Numbered from the stretch's first letter, positions 1 through 10,691 are shown. The stretch: DNA of 64,000 nucleotides from Hyphomicrobium_A sp963745205 (GCA_963745205.1 CAVUWX010000007.1:496001-560000), one strand, 5' to 3'. The notes: a model not told the origin generated them from the sequence alone. Numbers and translations are program-made.

Positions 1-1054
<1,054 letters not shown>

Positions 1055-1352
1055 GGGCTTTGAGCCTTACACGAACGCGGCCGCGATTCGAAGAGGCTTT
1101 ATGACTAATCCCCCGATTAGCTTAAGCCGGCAACGGGTTATGGCCTCGGGCGCTCATCCCTTCGCGCAACTCTTGCGCGTCTCCTCCGTCCGGACGGCCG
1201 CGTCCCTGTAATCGGAAACGGGCAGCCCTCCGGCGTATGCGATCCTCCGGCTGGACGCGCAGACGAAAGAGCCTCGGAAGATCTTAAGGCGAAATGCTCG
1301 TGCCGAGAGGAGCGCCACGGCCACGCGCGCCCACAGCTAGGAGCGATCCCGA

Positions 1353-1745
1353 TCAGCGCGACTGAGGAACGACTGGCTGTGGCTGCTGCAGCTTGTCGAG
1401 AATGCCGCCGCGGCCCTGCTCGGGCGCGCCCGGCTGGCCGGCTGGCGGCGTGGTGCCGGGGGTGGCCGGGGCCGTGCTCGACGGCGGGGTGGTGGTGTCG
1501 AGGATCGAGCCCGCGGGCGTGCTCGACTGGGCCAGCAGCGTCAAAAGGATGCTGGTGGTAAAGAACGCCGCGGCGAGCGCGGCCGTGGTGCGCGTCAACA
1601 GGTTCGCCGTGCCCCGCCCTGTCAGAAAGCCGCCGGCGCCGCCACCGCCCATGCCCAGCGCGCCGCCCTCCGACCGCTGAAGCAGCACGACGCCGACGAG
1701 CGCCGCTGCGATCATCAGGTGCAGAACGAGAAGGGCAGTCGCCAT
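1353..1745 (-). CDS. secG: Preprotein translocase subunit SecG
   Basis: Small inner-membrane subunit of the SecYEG channel, 130 aa. Two membrane segments are visible (residues about 2-20 and 52-73) around the cytoplasmic loop QRSEGGALGMGGG...GFLTGRG, the SecG signature. The C-terminal tail is rich in Pro, Thr and Gly, as is common in Rhizobiales. It lies between pyrG and the tpiA region on the same strand. Confidence 0.95.
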   Translation of the reverse strand: MATALLVLHLMIAAALVGVVLLQRSEGGALGMGGGGAGGFLTGRGTANLLTRTTAALAAAFFTTSILLTLLAQSSTPAGSILDTTTPPSSTAPATPGTTPPAGQPGAPEQGRGGILDKLQQPQPVVPQSR

Positions 1746-1846
1746 GGCCGCGCAAAGCTCCGTAACCGGGGGATTGGGCAGCGTTCTATACCAGAAGCCG
1801 GCACGAGGCTAGTGCGCGGAAATGGGCGCACTACGGGGCGGCGGGG

Positions 1847-2794
1847 CTAGTTGCCCGTCGGCAGGAACGAGCCGATGTCCTTTGGCGACACGTAAGCGCT
1901 GGTGCTGTCGCGCCGCGCGGGCTTCTTCTTTGTTGCCGTTTTCTGGGCTCCCGGAGCCACGGCTGGCGCCTGAGCCTGAGCGGGCGTGGGGGCAGTGACG
2001 GGGGCCGTCGTCGGCTTCTTCGCCTCGGAAGCGGCCTGAGGCGTCGTGCTCACGGGCGTGACCTTGCTGGCCTGCGGCGGCTGTGGTGCCGCCGGCGGGG
2101 TGGTCGCCGCAGTTTTGTCGAGCTGCACAGCCGCCGTCGTCGGCAGCACGGCTGCGGGCGCGGTCACCGTGGTTTTGTTGACCTCTGACACCGGCTTGGC
2201 CGAAGTTGCGGTGGCCGCGGTGGTGGGCTGCGTGTTCACACGAGGCGGCTGCACCGCAGGCTCTGCCGACACCGGAACAACGGGCGGCAACTCTGGGGTC
2301 GTCGCGGCCGAGCCACGCTTGCGGTGCAGCGTCCTAGCCTTCTGGCTCGGCTTCGTCGCCGGAGCCGCGTCGTCAGCTTCTTCGCCGTTCGATTTCGCCG
2401 TCGAGGCCTTGTCATCCGCAGCCTTGGCAGGAGACTTGTCCTCCGGCGACTTGCCGTTTGGCACCTTCGCCACGTTGTGGCCTGGCGCCGAACCGCACCT
2501 GAACTCGAGTAGCCCTTGCAGCTCGATGACCCTGTTGATGCTGACGAGCCGCTCTGGGCTCAGGTTGGCGGACGCCCACGCGGCGCCTTTATCCATGTCC
2601 TCCTTGAGGCCAGATGCCAGCAGGCTCGATAGCTGGGTATTGAGGTCGGCGCAGGCGGTCTTGTCGAGATGGGTCGCCCAAGCGTCTCTGGCGCCGGCGA
2701 CAAGAAGCGCCAGCGCCAGGGCGTGCCGGAACCGTTTCGTCCCGCGGATCACCGGAAGATCCAAGTCCCCAAATTCGCGCGCCAAGCCGATCAA
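1847..2794 (-). CDS. Ala/Thr/Pro-rich exported hypothetical protein
   Basis: 315 aa as read; function not recognised. A GTG start at 2752 would put a clean signal peptide at the N-terminus (VIRGTKRFRHALALALLV, cleavage after AWA), so the first 14 residues are doubtful. A short ordered part with two cysteines follows (residues about 45-105: ACADLNTQLSSLL ... LLEFRCG). The rest is a long low-complexity Ala/Thr/Pro/Lys tail, probably an unstructured periplasmic or envelope linker. It is 50 bp downstream of tpiA on the same strand. The 305 aa plus-strand frame opposite is a shadow of the low-complexity codons. Confidence 0.8.
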   Translation of the reverse strand: MIGLAREFGDLDLPVIRGTKRFRHALALALLVAGARDAWATHLDKTACADLNTQLSSLLASGLKEDMDKGAAWASANLSPERLVSINRVIELQGLLEFRCGSAPGHNVAKVPNGKSPEDKSPAKAADDKASTAKSNGEEADDAAPATKPSQKARTLHRKRGSAATTPELPPVVPVSAEPAVQPPRVNTQPTTAATATSAKPVSEVNKTTVTAPAAVLPTTAAVQLDKTAATTPPAAPQPPQASKVTPVSTTPQAASEAKKPTTAPVTAPTPAQAQAPAVAPGAQKTATKKKPARRDSTSAYVSPKDIGSFLPTGN

Positions 2795-2844
2795 TCGGGC
2801 AACTCTAGCACTACACGGAATGATTCCCAGACCGGATGCCGAGC

Positions 2845-3615
2845 TTAGTGTGCATAGGTGGCGACGATGGCCAAAAGGTCACTTGCTCGCAGGCTTGCGC
2901 CACCAACAAGCGCGCCGTTCACGTTGTCGGCGCGCAACAGCTCACGTGCATTGCCGGGATTAACCGAGCCGCCGTAAAGGATGCGAATTGCGCCGCCCTC
3001 GACCCCGTAGCGCGTCACCAGAGCCTCGCGTATGGCGCCGTGCACCTGCGCTACGTCGGCGGCGCTCGGCGTGCGCCCCGTTCCGATGGCCCACACCGGC
3101 TCATAAGCGACCGCCGTGTTCGCCGCGCGAGCGCTATCTGGCAGCGAGCCTTGAAGCTGGCGCCCCACAGCCTCGAGCGTGAGGTCCGCCGCCCGCTCCC
3201 CCGCCGTCTCGCCGATACAAACGATCGCGGTGAGGCCGGCGCGGTGCGCGGCCTCCGCCTTGAGTCGGACCAAGCGATCGAGTTCGCCATGCGCAACGCG
3301 CCGCTCCGAATGCCCCACGATCACGGCAACGGCGCCCGCATCCGCCACCATCTCGGCCGCGATGTCGCCCGTGTGGGCGCCGGCGGCTGCCGGGTGGCAA
3401 TCCTGAGCCCCGACCAGGAGCTTGGAGCCGCGGGCGGCCTCCGCTAGGGCCGGGATGAGCGTCGCCGGCGGGCAAATCATCACATCTGCCGCCGCCTCGG
3501 GCCCACGCCCAGAGAGTGCGTCGCGCACGCGCAAGGCCTCGGCGAGTTGCGACCGCAGGCCGTTCATCTTCCAGTTTCCGGCGACCAGCGGCCGAAGGAT
3601 GCGGGTAGCCTCCAT
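2845..3615 (-). CDS. tpiA: Triosephosphate isomerase
   Basis: Interconverts dihydroxyacetone phosphate and glyceraldehyde 3-phosphate. 256 aa from the ATG at 3615 (MEATRILRPLVAGNWKMNG), which fits the usual TIM length; the open frame extends 27 codons further upstream without homology. Catalytic residues are present: Lys in AGNWKMNG, His in IVGHSERR, Glu in YEPVWAIGTG. The phosphate loop (YGGSVNPGNA) is near the C-terminus. Divergent from the ppiD-like gene, with a roughly 220 bp shared upstream region. Confidence 0.97.
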   Translation of the reverse strand: MEATRILRPLVAGNWKMNGLRSQLAEALRVRDALSGRGPEAAADVMICPPATLIPALAEAARGSKLLVGAQDCHPAAAGAHTGDIAAEMVADAGAVAVIVGHSERRVAHGELDRLVRLKAEAAHRAGLTAIVCIGETAGERAADLTLEAVGRQLQGSLPDSARAANTAVAYEPVWAIGTGRTPSAADVAQVHGAIREALVTRYGVEGGAIRILYGGSVNPGNARELLRADNVNGALVGGASLRASDLLAIVATYAH

Positions 3616-3838
3616 CGTGAGCACTCCCCCGAGCATCGGGCTCGTTAAGCTTAGGCGCCGGGCGCCCCGTCCGCTCCCGCGCGGCCCCGCTTGCAATAAC
3701 GGACGGGCTGCGCTTCATATCATGCCGACACCCTGCGTCACGCGCAGGATTCTCGCGTGGCTTCTCGCGGCCGCGGGCACCCGGGCGACGCCCAAAGGCC
3801 CCTCGCAGCGCCGCTCAACCGGACGGAACGAACCATCG

Positions 3839-5734
3839 ATGCTCGACGCGCTAAGACGTGGCTCCACGGGTATGGTGGCCAAGACCCTATTCGGGATCCT
3901 GGTCCTCAGCTTCGCAATCTGGGGCATCGGCCCGGTATTTCGCAATTTCGGCCGCGGTGCGCTGGCGAAAGTGGGCCCGCACGACATCCGCGTCGAGGAC
4001 TTCCAGCGCTCACTGCAGGACGAGATCCGGGCGATCTCGCGGCAGACCGGGCGCCACATCACGGCGGAGCAGGCGCGCGCCGCCGGACTGGACCAGCGCG
4101 TACTCGCGCAGCTCATGGCCTGGGCCGCAGTGGATACGCACGCCGATCAGCTCGGCCTCGCGCTGTCGGACAAGGCGCTCATCGACGGGCTCAAAAACGA
4201 TCCCAACTTCAAAGATCCCAATGGGAATTTCTCCCGTATCGCGGTCGACAATTTCATCCAACAAATGGGCATGAGCAAGGGCGGTTTCGTCGCGCTGCGG
4301 CGACGCGACGAGTTGCGCGAGCAGATCACCGCGGCGCTGATGAACGGCATCGCCGTCCCAGATTCGCTGGTCGATCTCACCAATAGCTGGCGCAACGAGA
4401 AGCGTGTCGCCCAGTATTTCGTCATCGATGCCGACAAGGCGATCAAGGTGCCGGAGCCCGACGATGCCAAGCTGAGAGAGACCTACGAGGCCAACAAGAG
4501 CGCGTTCACCTCGCCCGAGTTCCGCAAGCTCGGCGTGCTCATCCTCGCGATCGACGACCTCAAGAGCAAAATGGAGGTCAGCGATGCCGAGATCGCCGCA
4601 AAATACGAAGAATCGAAGGACGACTACAACACGCCCGAGCGGCGCCGCCTGCAGCAGATCGCCTTCAAGGATAAGGCGCCCGCCGAAGCCGCCAAGGCGG
4701 CGCTCGCCGGCGGCAAGTCGTTCGGGGACGTCGCCAAGGAGCTCGGCGCCAAAGACGCCGACATCGACCTCGGCCTCGTCTCCAAGGACAAGCTGATCGA
4801 CCCCAAGATCGCTGACGCCGCCTTCGCGCTGCCCAAGGACGCCGTGTCCGATCCGATCGAGGGGCGCTTCGCCACCGTGCTGGTGCACGTATCTGCCATC
4901 GAGCCCGCGGTCAGCCGCACGCTCGCCGACGTCAAGGACCAGGTTCGGGATGCGATCGCGAAGACGAAGGCTCAGGCGCAATTGCAGTCGCTGCTCGACC
5001 AGGTCGAGGATGGTCGCTCAGCCGGCAAGCCGCTCAAGGACATCGCCGAGCAGATGAAGCTGCAGTACCTGGAGGTGCCCGCGACCGACCGCAACAACAA
5101 GACGCCCGACGACAAGCTTGCCGTCGCGCTTCCCGATGCCGCCGCTGTCGTCAAGGCCGGCTTCGACACGCAGGTTGGAGTGCAGAACGAGGCCGTCGAG
5201 CTTCACGACGGCGGTTTTGCCTGGGTGGACGTGTTGAGTGTGTCCGACAAGAAGCAGAAGCCGTTCGACGAGGTGAAGGAGCAGGTCAAGGCGCTCGCCA
5301 TCGCGAAAGAGCGCGAGCGCCTGATCACGGAGCTTGCGAACAAGCTCGTGGAGAAGGCCAACACTGGCGCGGATTTCGCTTCGCTCGCGGCCGAGGCCGG
5401 CGGGGCAAAAGTCGACACTTCGCTGCCATTCACGCGCACGACCGAGGCGCAGGGCCTGCCGAAGGACGCCGTTGCGCGCGCCTTCACGCTCGCCAAAGAC
5501 AAGGCCGCCTCCTCGCCGGAGAAGGACACGCGCATCGTCTACAAGGTGACCGAGATTACGCCGGCGCCGGAGCCGACCAAGGAGCAGCGCGCCACAATCG
5601 CCAAGCAGCTCCAGGGGGACCTCAGCACCGAGGCGCTGGACCAATATATCGTCGCGCTCGAGGACCGCCTCGGCGTGCACGTCAACCAGGCGGAATTTAA
5701 GCGCGTAACCGGGTCCGATACTGAGTCCGAGTAG
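3839..5734 (+). CDS. PpiD/SurA-type peptidylprolyl isomerase, membrane-anchored
   Basis: 631 aa from the ATG at 3839 (MLDALRRGSTGMVAKTLFGI). The open frame begins 139 codons earlier over the tpiA promoter, but only this start places the signal anchor first. One membrane segment (residues about 15-36) is followed by a SurA_N-like chaperone domain, a parvulin-type PPIase region around residues 250-370, and an alpha-helical, Lys/Glu/Ala-rich C-terminal part. This architecture matches the alphaproteobacterial PpiD family, which assists folding of proteins emerging from the Sec channel in the periplasm. It is followed after 25 bp by trpE, so co-transcription is likely. Confidence 0.92.
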   Translation: MLDALRRGSTGMVAKTLFGILVLSFAIWGIGPVFRNFGRGALAKVGPHDIRVEDFQRSLQDEIRAISRQTGRHITAEQARAAGLDQRVLAQLMAWAAVDTHADQLGLALSDKALIDGLKNDPNFKDPNGNFSRIAVDNFIQQMGMSKGGFVALRRRDELREQITAALMNGIAVPDSLVDLTNSWRNEKRVAQYFVIDADKAIKVPEPDDAKLRETYEANKSAFTSPEFRKLGVLILAIDDLKSKMEVSDAEIAAKYEESKDDYNTPERRRLQQIAFKDKAPAEAAKAALAGGKSFGDVAKELGAKDADIDLGLVSKDKLIDPKIADAAFALPKDAVSDPIEGRFATVLVHVSAIEPAVSRTLADVKDQVRDAIAKTKAQAQLQSLLDQVEDGRSAGKPLKDIAEQMKLQYLEVPATDRNNKTPDDKLAVALPDAAAVVKAGFDTQVGVQNEAVELHDGGFAWVDVLSVSDKKQKPFDEVKEQVKALAIAKERERLITELANKLVEKANTGADFASLAAEAGGAKVDTSLPFTRTTEAQGLPKDAVARAFTLAKDKAASSPEKDTRIVYKVTEITPAPEPTKEQRATIAKQLQGDLSTEALDQYIVALEDRLGVHVNQAEFKRVTGSDTESE

Positions 5735-5759
5735 ACGCCCGCGGGGGCCGGGGAATGCT

Positions 5760-7310
5760 TTGAGCACGCTCGAGCGCAAGACCAAATCGAGAGCCGGCCC
5801 CCTGGAGGCGATGCCGCCGCTGGCGAGCTTTGCCGAGCGCTACGACGCGGGCGCCGCGCAGGTCGTATGGATGCGGCTCGTCGCCGACCTCGAGACGCCG
5901 GTTTCGGCCTACCTGAAGCTCGCGGCGGGGCGCCCCATGAGCTTTCTCCTGGAATCCGTGGAGGGCGGAGCCACGCGCGGCCGCTATTCCGTGATCGGGC
6001 TCGAGCCCGACCTCGTCTGGCGCGCCGAGGGCGACAAGGCCTCCATCAACCGCAATCCGATCGCCAAGCCCGACGCCTTCCGCGAGGACGTCCTCCCGAC
6101 GCTCGCCTCCCTGCGCGCGCTGCTCAAGGAAGCGGAGCTGCGGCTGCCCCCTGAGCTGCCCCCCATGTCGGCCGGCATCTTCGGCTACATGGGCTACGAC
6201 ACCGTGCGGCTCATGGAGCGCCTGCCGCATATGCCCGACGACGCGCTCGGCATCCCCGACGCCATCCTGATGCGGCCGACGATGATGGCCATCTTCGACG
6301 TCGTCAAAGACGAGATCACGATCGTGACGCCCGTCCGCAAGGCGGCGCACACAAGTGCGGAGAAGGCGTACAAGGCCGCCTGCAAGCGACTCAAGGCCGT
6401 CGTCGCTGCGCTCAACGAGCCGCTGCCGCACGCGCCGTCGTCGCCGAGCCGCAGGCTGCCGGCACCGCGCCCCTCCTCCAACACCACCGCCGCCGAATAC
6501 AAGTCGATGGTGCAGCGGGCGAAGGAGTACATCGTCGCCGGCGACATCTTCCAGGTGGTGCTTTCGCAGCGCTTCTCGGCTCCGTTCACGCTGTCGCCAT
6601 TCGCGCTCTACCGGGCGCTGCGGCGGACCAACCCCTCGCCGTTCCTGTTCCATCTCGACTTCGGCGGCTTCGCACTCGTCGGCTCGAGCCCCGAGATTCT
6701 CGTGCGCGTACGCAACGGCGAGGTGACGATCCGACCGATCGCCGGCACGGCACCGCGCGGGGAGACGGACGCTGAGGACCAGGCGCTCGCGGAGGCGCTG
6801 CTCAAAGACCCCAAGGAGCGCGCCGAGCACCTGATGCTGCTCGACCTCGGCCGCAACGACGTCGGGCGTGTCGCCGAAGTCGGCTCCGTCGACGTGACCG
6901 CGCGCTTCTTCATCGAGCGCTACAGCCACGTCATGCACATCGTCTCCAACGTGATGGGGCGGCTCGACGCTTCCCACGACGCGGTTGATGCGCTGATGGC
7001 CGGATTCCCCGCGGGCACCGTCTCGGGCGCGCCCAAGGTGCGCGCAATGGAGATCATCGACGAGCTGGAGAAATCCAAGCGCGGGCCCTACGCGGGATGC
7101 GTCGGTTATTTCTCCGCCGCCGGCCAGATGGACACCTGCATCGTGCTGCGCACCGCGCTCGTCAAGGACGGCATGATGTACGTGCAGGCAGGCGCCGGCC
7201 TCGTGCACGATTCCGTGCCGGAGAAAGAGCAGCAGGAGTGTATCAACAAAGCACAAGCGCTGTTCCGCGCCGCCGAGGAGGCAGTGCGTTTCGCGGCGCG
7301 CTCTGGCTGA
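5760..7310 (+). CDS. trpE: Anthranilate synthase component I
   Basis: Converts chorismate to anthranilate, the first step of tryptophan synthesis, using ammonia from TrpG. 516 aa with a TTG start at 5760; an in-frame ATG 51 bp later is the alternative. Motifs in order: LLESVEGG..RGRYSVIG (N-terminal Trp-feedback region), RPIAGTAPRG, EHLMLLDLGRNDVGR, FPAGTVSGAPKVRAMEII and AGAGLVHDSVPEKE, covering the chorismate-binding domain. The expected trpG partner does not follow. The next gene is a convergent MaoC protein, so the trp cluster is split here. Confidence 0.96.
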   Translation: MSTLERKTKSRAGPLEAMPPLASFAERYDAGAAQVVWMRLVADLETPVSAYLKLAAGRPMSFLLESVEGGATRGRYSVIGLEPDLVWRAEGDKASINRNPIAKPDAFREDVLPTLASLRALLKEAELRLPPELPPMSAGIFGYMGYDTVRLMERLPHMPDDALGIPDAILMRPTMMAIFDVVKDEITIVTPVRKAAHTSAEKAYKAACKRLKAVVAALNEPLPHAPSSPSRRLPAPRPSSNTTAAEYKSMVQRAKEYIVAGDIFQVVLSQRFSAPFTLSPFALYRALRRTNPSPFLFHLDFGGFALVGSSPEILVRVRNGEVTIRPIAGTAPRGETDAEDQALAEALLKDPKERAEHLMLLDLGRNDVGRVAEVGSVDVTARFFIERYSHVMHIVSNVMGRLDASHDAVDALMAGFPAGTVSGAPKVRAMEIIDELEKSKRGPYAGCVGYFSAAGQMDTCIVLRTALVKDGMMYVQAGAGLVHDSVPEKEQQECINKAQALFRAAEEAVRFAARSG

Positions 7311-7335
7311 GGGAACGCTTTGTGGACTCGGCTGT

Positions 7336-7800
7336 TCACGCGCCCGGGCGGCGCGGCACCATCAGCGTTGCCGTGAATTTTTGTAGCACCTCTCCGTGCT
7401 GATTGCGCGTCTCGGCACTGATACCAATGGTGCCGCGGTCAGAGCGCGACTGCGAGGGCGTAACATCTGTGACCTCCCCGTGCACGGTGAGGACATCGTC
7501 GGCACGAGTGGGGCGCGGCCACATTAGGCTGCCGCCCAGTCCGATGAGGCCGCCCGCAAGCGGGACGCTCTCCACCAGCAAGCGCATGGTTATAGCCGCA
7601 GTGTGCCAGCCGCTCGCAACCAAGCCCTTGAAGACGGTCGCCTTCGCTGCCTCCGCGTCGAGATGAAAGGGCTGCGGATCGAACTGTGCGGCAAATGCTT
7701 TGATCTGCGCCTCATCGAGCGCGTGCGACGCGGTCACGAACTGCTGCCCGACAGAGAGGTCGTCGAGATAGAGGCCGCGGCCCCGAGCGGCGTCACTCAT
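7336..7800 (-). CDS. MaoC family hot-dog dehydratase
   Basis: 154 aa. A single hot-dog domain with the hydratase-2-like segment DPQPFHLDAEAAKATVFKGLVASGWHT (residues about 40-66, quoted in parts: DPQPFHLD and GLVASGWHT). Family members hydrate enoyl-CoA thioesters; the exact substrate cannot be read from the sequence. The gene converges on trpE, with 25 bp between the stops. Confidence 0.9.
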   Translation of the reverse strand: MSDAARGRGLYLDDLSVGQQFVTASHALDEAQIKAFAAQFDPQPFHLDAEAAKATVFKGLVASGWHTAAITMRLLVESVPLAGGLIGLGGSLMWPRPTRADDVLTVHGEVTDVTPSQSRSDRGTIGISAETRNQHGEVLQKFTATLMVPRRPGA

Positions 7801-8056
7801 CCCTGCGCTCCGGGATCATTCCTGATGGTGGGGCTCGCCTTGTGCCATCCGTGGCCGGCGATGCCGATGCGGAGGCCATGTTCATATGCATCTGCCCAGA
7901 CCCGCCCGCCGGGAACGCCACTACAGTAGAACAATCCCAACAGCGGCGCCATTGGGGCGTCTTTACGGTCGCTAGAGCTCGTCCCCGGAAAGTTGCATAA
8001 CAGTCGAATTTGCGTACTTTGCTTGACACACGTCCAGGCCGCGGCATGGTCCGCCG

Positions 8057-8590
8057 ATGCTGACGCTCATCCTCTTGCGCCACGCCAAATCGAGCTGGGA
8101 CGGCCCCGGGCTTTCCGACTTCGAACGGCCGCTCGCCAAGCGCGGAAAGAAAGCCGCGCCCGAGATCGGCGCGGCGCTGGCGCGTCTCGGTCTTCGGCCC
8201 GATCTCATCCTCTGCTCGGGCGCCGTGCGCGCGCGAGAGACCCTGGCACTCGTGCTGCCGGCACTCGGATCGCAATCGCCCCCCGTCGTCTACGACAACG
8301 CACTCTACATGGCGCTGCCCGATGGGCTGCTCACCGGACTGCATAAGATCAAGCCGGACCACCAGGGCAACAGTCCCAAGTGCGTCATGATGGTGGGTCA
8401 CAATCCGGGCTTCGAGGAGCTGGCGCTGCTGCTCGCCGGCGACGGACCGGCGGACGAGCTCGCGCGCCTGTCGGAGAAGTTCCCAACCGCTGCCGCCGCG
8501 GTCATCGCCTTCGATGCGGAGAGCTGGCCGGACCTCAGGCCGGGGACCGGACGGCTCAATCACTTCCTCACGCCTAAGGGGCTCCCTTGA
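8057..8590 (+). CDS. SixA-like histidine phosphatase family protein
   Basis: 177 aa, cytoplasmic. The phosphate-pocket motif LILLRHAKSSWD at the N-terminus holds the catalytic His/Arg, and VGHNPGFEELALLLAG (residues about 114-129) carries the second His. This is the branch annotated as SixA-like phosphohistidine phosphatase in Rhizobiales. It is monocistronic and the last intact core gene before the accessory region; the 228 bp that follow (8591-8818) hold nothing recognisable. Confidence 0.92.
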   Translation: MLTLILLRHAKSSWDGPGLSDFERPLAKRGKKAAPEIGAALARLGLRPDLILCSGAVRARETLALVLPALGSQSPPVVYDNALYMALPDGLLTGLHKIKPDHQGNSPKCVMMVGHNPGFEELALLLAGDGPADELARLSEKFPTAAAAVIAFDAESWPDLRPGTGRLNHFLTPKGLP

Positions 8591-8818
8591 CGCTTATGGC
8601 GCCTCTCCCTACACCCTTGCACACAATTTGTGCGCCGGGATCGTGACCGCCATGCTCATCCTCATCGATAAGCAACATCGGCGTCCGGCACAGTCCTATC
8701 AGGTGCAGCTTCCTTCAAAAAACTTTTGTATTCCAGAATGTTACATCCCGTGACATCCGGGATAAACCGTTGTCATCCCGGAGCGTTGGGGGTATTTGTG
8801 CGGGTATGATAGGCATCG

Positions 8819-9547
8819 ATGCCATTGACCGACACCAAAATCCGCAACGCGAGACCCTGCACAAAGCCCCTCAAGCTGACCGATGGCAGAGGGCTCTATC
8901 TGGAAATACGTCCGACCGGCACCAAGCTCTGGCGCTATCGCTATCGCATCGAGCGCAAGGAGAATGTCTTTGCTATCGGTGAGTATTTTAACGACAGACG
9001 CGCTGGACACATTTCGCTTGATGATGCGCGGCGCTATCGGGACGAAGCGAGGGAGTTAGTAAAGCGAGGCATCCACCCGGCACATCATCGGAAGGAAGCA
9101 CGGTTCACGCAACGCGCAGAGGCCGCAAACACCTTCGAGGCAGTCGCTCGGGAATGGTTGGCGCACAAGCAAGCAGGTTGGACTCATCCCTACTTCTGCC
9201 AGGTCGAGCGCTTTCTTCAGGCAGACGCGTTCCCTCATATCGGTCGATTGCCAATTCGCGACGTGACGGCCGCCCACCTGCTGGAAGTTATCCGACGGAT
9301 GGAGGCGCGAGGTGCGGAGAGCGTGGCACTGTTGGTGCGGCAGTGGTGTTCGGCCATCTTTCGCTATGCGGTTGCCACCCTACGCGCGGGAGGCGATCCG
9401 GCGGCTGCTTTGAAGGGCGCTATTGCTCGTCCTAGAGCCAAGCATCACAAGCCGCTGTCGCGCGGGCAGGCAGCCAGCTTCACAAGGGCATTGGATACCT
9501 ACGGCGGGAATCGAACGACGGTATGCCCCCTGGCCCGAATGGCTTGA
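8819..9547 (+). pseudogene. P4-type tyrosine integrase, catalytic end missing
   Basis: The N-terminal DUF4102 arm-binding domain (MPLTDTKIRNARP..KLTDGRGLYL, residues 1-85) and the core-binding domain (about 100-200) are intact. The protein stops shortly after LDTYGGNRTT at about 9521, just where the catalytic domain (R..H-R..H..Y) should begin; the last residues VCPLARMA are unrelated. The lost part is not elsewhere in the window. The convergent DUF2059 gene reads into this gene from the other side, so a deletion joined two genes tail to tail. It probably once drove integration of the island that starts here. Confidence 0.9.
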
Positions 9548-10249
9548 ACGCTCGCGGATCGCCGCGTCCATGATCTCCTTGCCGATCTTGTTGCCCCACT
9601 TCACCTCGGCATCCGTCACCTCGGCCAATATGATCGGCTCGACATCGACGTACTTCTTTATCGCCGGCGCTTGGATCTGCGAATAAATCTGCCCCTTCTC
9701 GAGCGGCGTCAGCCCGATTGCGGTGGCCGCCTCCTCCGACGCCGTGCGGCGATCTGGGTTTTTGTTTGCGTTCAACGTGCGCGAGAACTGCAGGAAGCGC
9801 GCGCCCGTTTGACTGCCGAAAAAGGCGGTGAGGTAGCGCATCTCATAGATTGTGAGATGTGCCGCATAGATCCTTGTTATGTCCATGATCAGCTCGTCCT
9901 CATGCTCCTTGCAGAGCCGCAGCGTCATCTCGCGCGCATCGAATTTTGCATCGTTAAGTACGGGGTCGGTCTTTGTCAGACGCTCGGCCTCATCGGCCAT
10001 TGTTGGAAAAAACCTGTCCTCGAGCGATTTAATCCCGCCGATGCGCTCGACCAGAACACGTGCCGCGCTGAGCGCCGTCGGAGCGGCCGGTGAAGCCACA
10101 GAGGCAGCAACAGAATGTTGCCAATCCTGAGCGAGGGTGGGGGTAAAGCTGGCAAACACAGCGGCAATAACCGCGAAGGCGAACATTGCGGCGCGCAGGA
10201 CACTGGTGTGCATGCGTGGCGTCGTTTGGACGGTCGTATCAGTCATCAT
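9380..10249 (-). CDS. DUF2059 exported protein with an aberrant C-terminus
   Basis: Signal peptide from the ATG at 10249, or better MHTSVLRAAMFAFAVIAA at 10213 (cleavage after TLAQ). It is followed by a DUF2059 domain (YAAHLTIYEMRYLTAFFGSQ around residues 128-147), a periplasmic domain of unknown role. Past residue about 235 the protein runs antisense through the truncated integrase (RSSHSGQGAYRRSIPAV...), so the last 50 or so residues are not native. A regulon promoter (CRP-like site 10329-10344, hexamer CAGTCT) lies 80 bp upstream of the start. Confidence 0.8.
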   Translation of the reverse strand: MMTDTTVQTTPRMHTSVLRAAMFAFAVIAAVFASFTPTLAQDWQHSVAASVASPAAPTALSAARVLVERIGGIKSLEDRFFPTMADEAERLTKTDPVLNDAKFDAREMTLRLCKEHEDELIMDITRIYAAHLTIYEMRYLTAFFGSQTGARFLQFSRTLNANKNPDRRTASEEAATAIGLTPLEKGQIYSQIQAPAIKKYVDVEPIILAEVTDAEVKWGNKIGKEIMDAAIRERSSHSGQGAYRRSIPAVGIQCPCEAGCLPARQRLVMLGSRTSNSALQSSRRIASRA

Positions 10250-10301
10250 CGTCAGTACTCCTGTGTTAGCGCCCTAGCCATCAGGGCTGCGGGCGAACAG
10301 G

Positions 10302-10344
10302 AGACTGCCAAGGACACCATGCGGGCACTGTGAGAATTGCCACG
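10302..10344 (-). promoter_or_regulatory. CRP-like class II promoter of the DUF2059 gene
   Basis: Palindrome CGTGGCAATTCTCACA (reverse strand, 10344-10329), then 21 bp, then hexamer CAGTCT (10307-10302). Operator-to-start distance is 80 bp. Same architecture as the other members of the regulon. Confidence 0.7.
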
Positions 10345-10648
10345 CAGAGGCGAGCTATATTTTTGGCTTGGTGTTACGAAGGGAACGGCGCGTGGTCTCT
10401 ATCGCGACTGGCGCAACCTGGGGCCCAACTTCCGTGCCTAAAATGCGTCGGCCGGGCGGTAGGTTTTCACCACACCGCGCCGGCCCTCGTAACCGCCACA
10501 GGAGACTACCCATAGCCACTATGGCGATTTTGTTATTTTAGCACGCTCGCCTGAAACTTGAAGCCCCGCTGGCGCAATTCCAGTGGAGCCTCTTTGCTTC
10601 CGCGCCCTGCAAGGCGGCCAAGGACAGTATGATCCATGACCGGGGAGA

Positions 10649-10691
10649 AGACTGCCAGGGTCGCGCCACTCGCACTGTGAGAATTGCCACT
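10649..10691 (-). promoter_or_regulatory. Orphan copy of the regulon promoter
   Basis: AGTGGCAATTCTCACA (10691-10676) followed by 21 bp and CAGTCT (10654-10649), then a leader relic CGGTCATGGATCAT. No credible gene lies downstream on the minus strand, so this is probably the promoter of a decayed peptide gene. Confidence 0.55.

Noticed and set aside
2046..2963. 305-aa plus-strand frame rich in Val/Ala/Thr
   Set aside because: Complement of the low-complexity exported protein; no homology or ribosome site.
3422..3838. 139-codon upstream extension of the PpiD-like frame
   Set aside because: It runs antisense through tpiA and its promoter; the signal anchor begins at 3839.
5697..7256. 519-aa minus-strand frame
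   Set aside because: Shadow of trpE; Arg/His/Asp-rich composition typical of antisense frames in GC-rich genes.
9500..9535. GGGAATCGAACGACGG looks like the T-arm of a minus-strand tRNA next to an integrase
   Set aside because: It is the coding sequence of the conserved integrase segment YGGNRTT; no acceptor, D-arm or anticodon arm can be formed around it.
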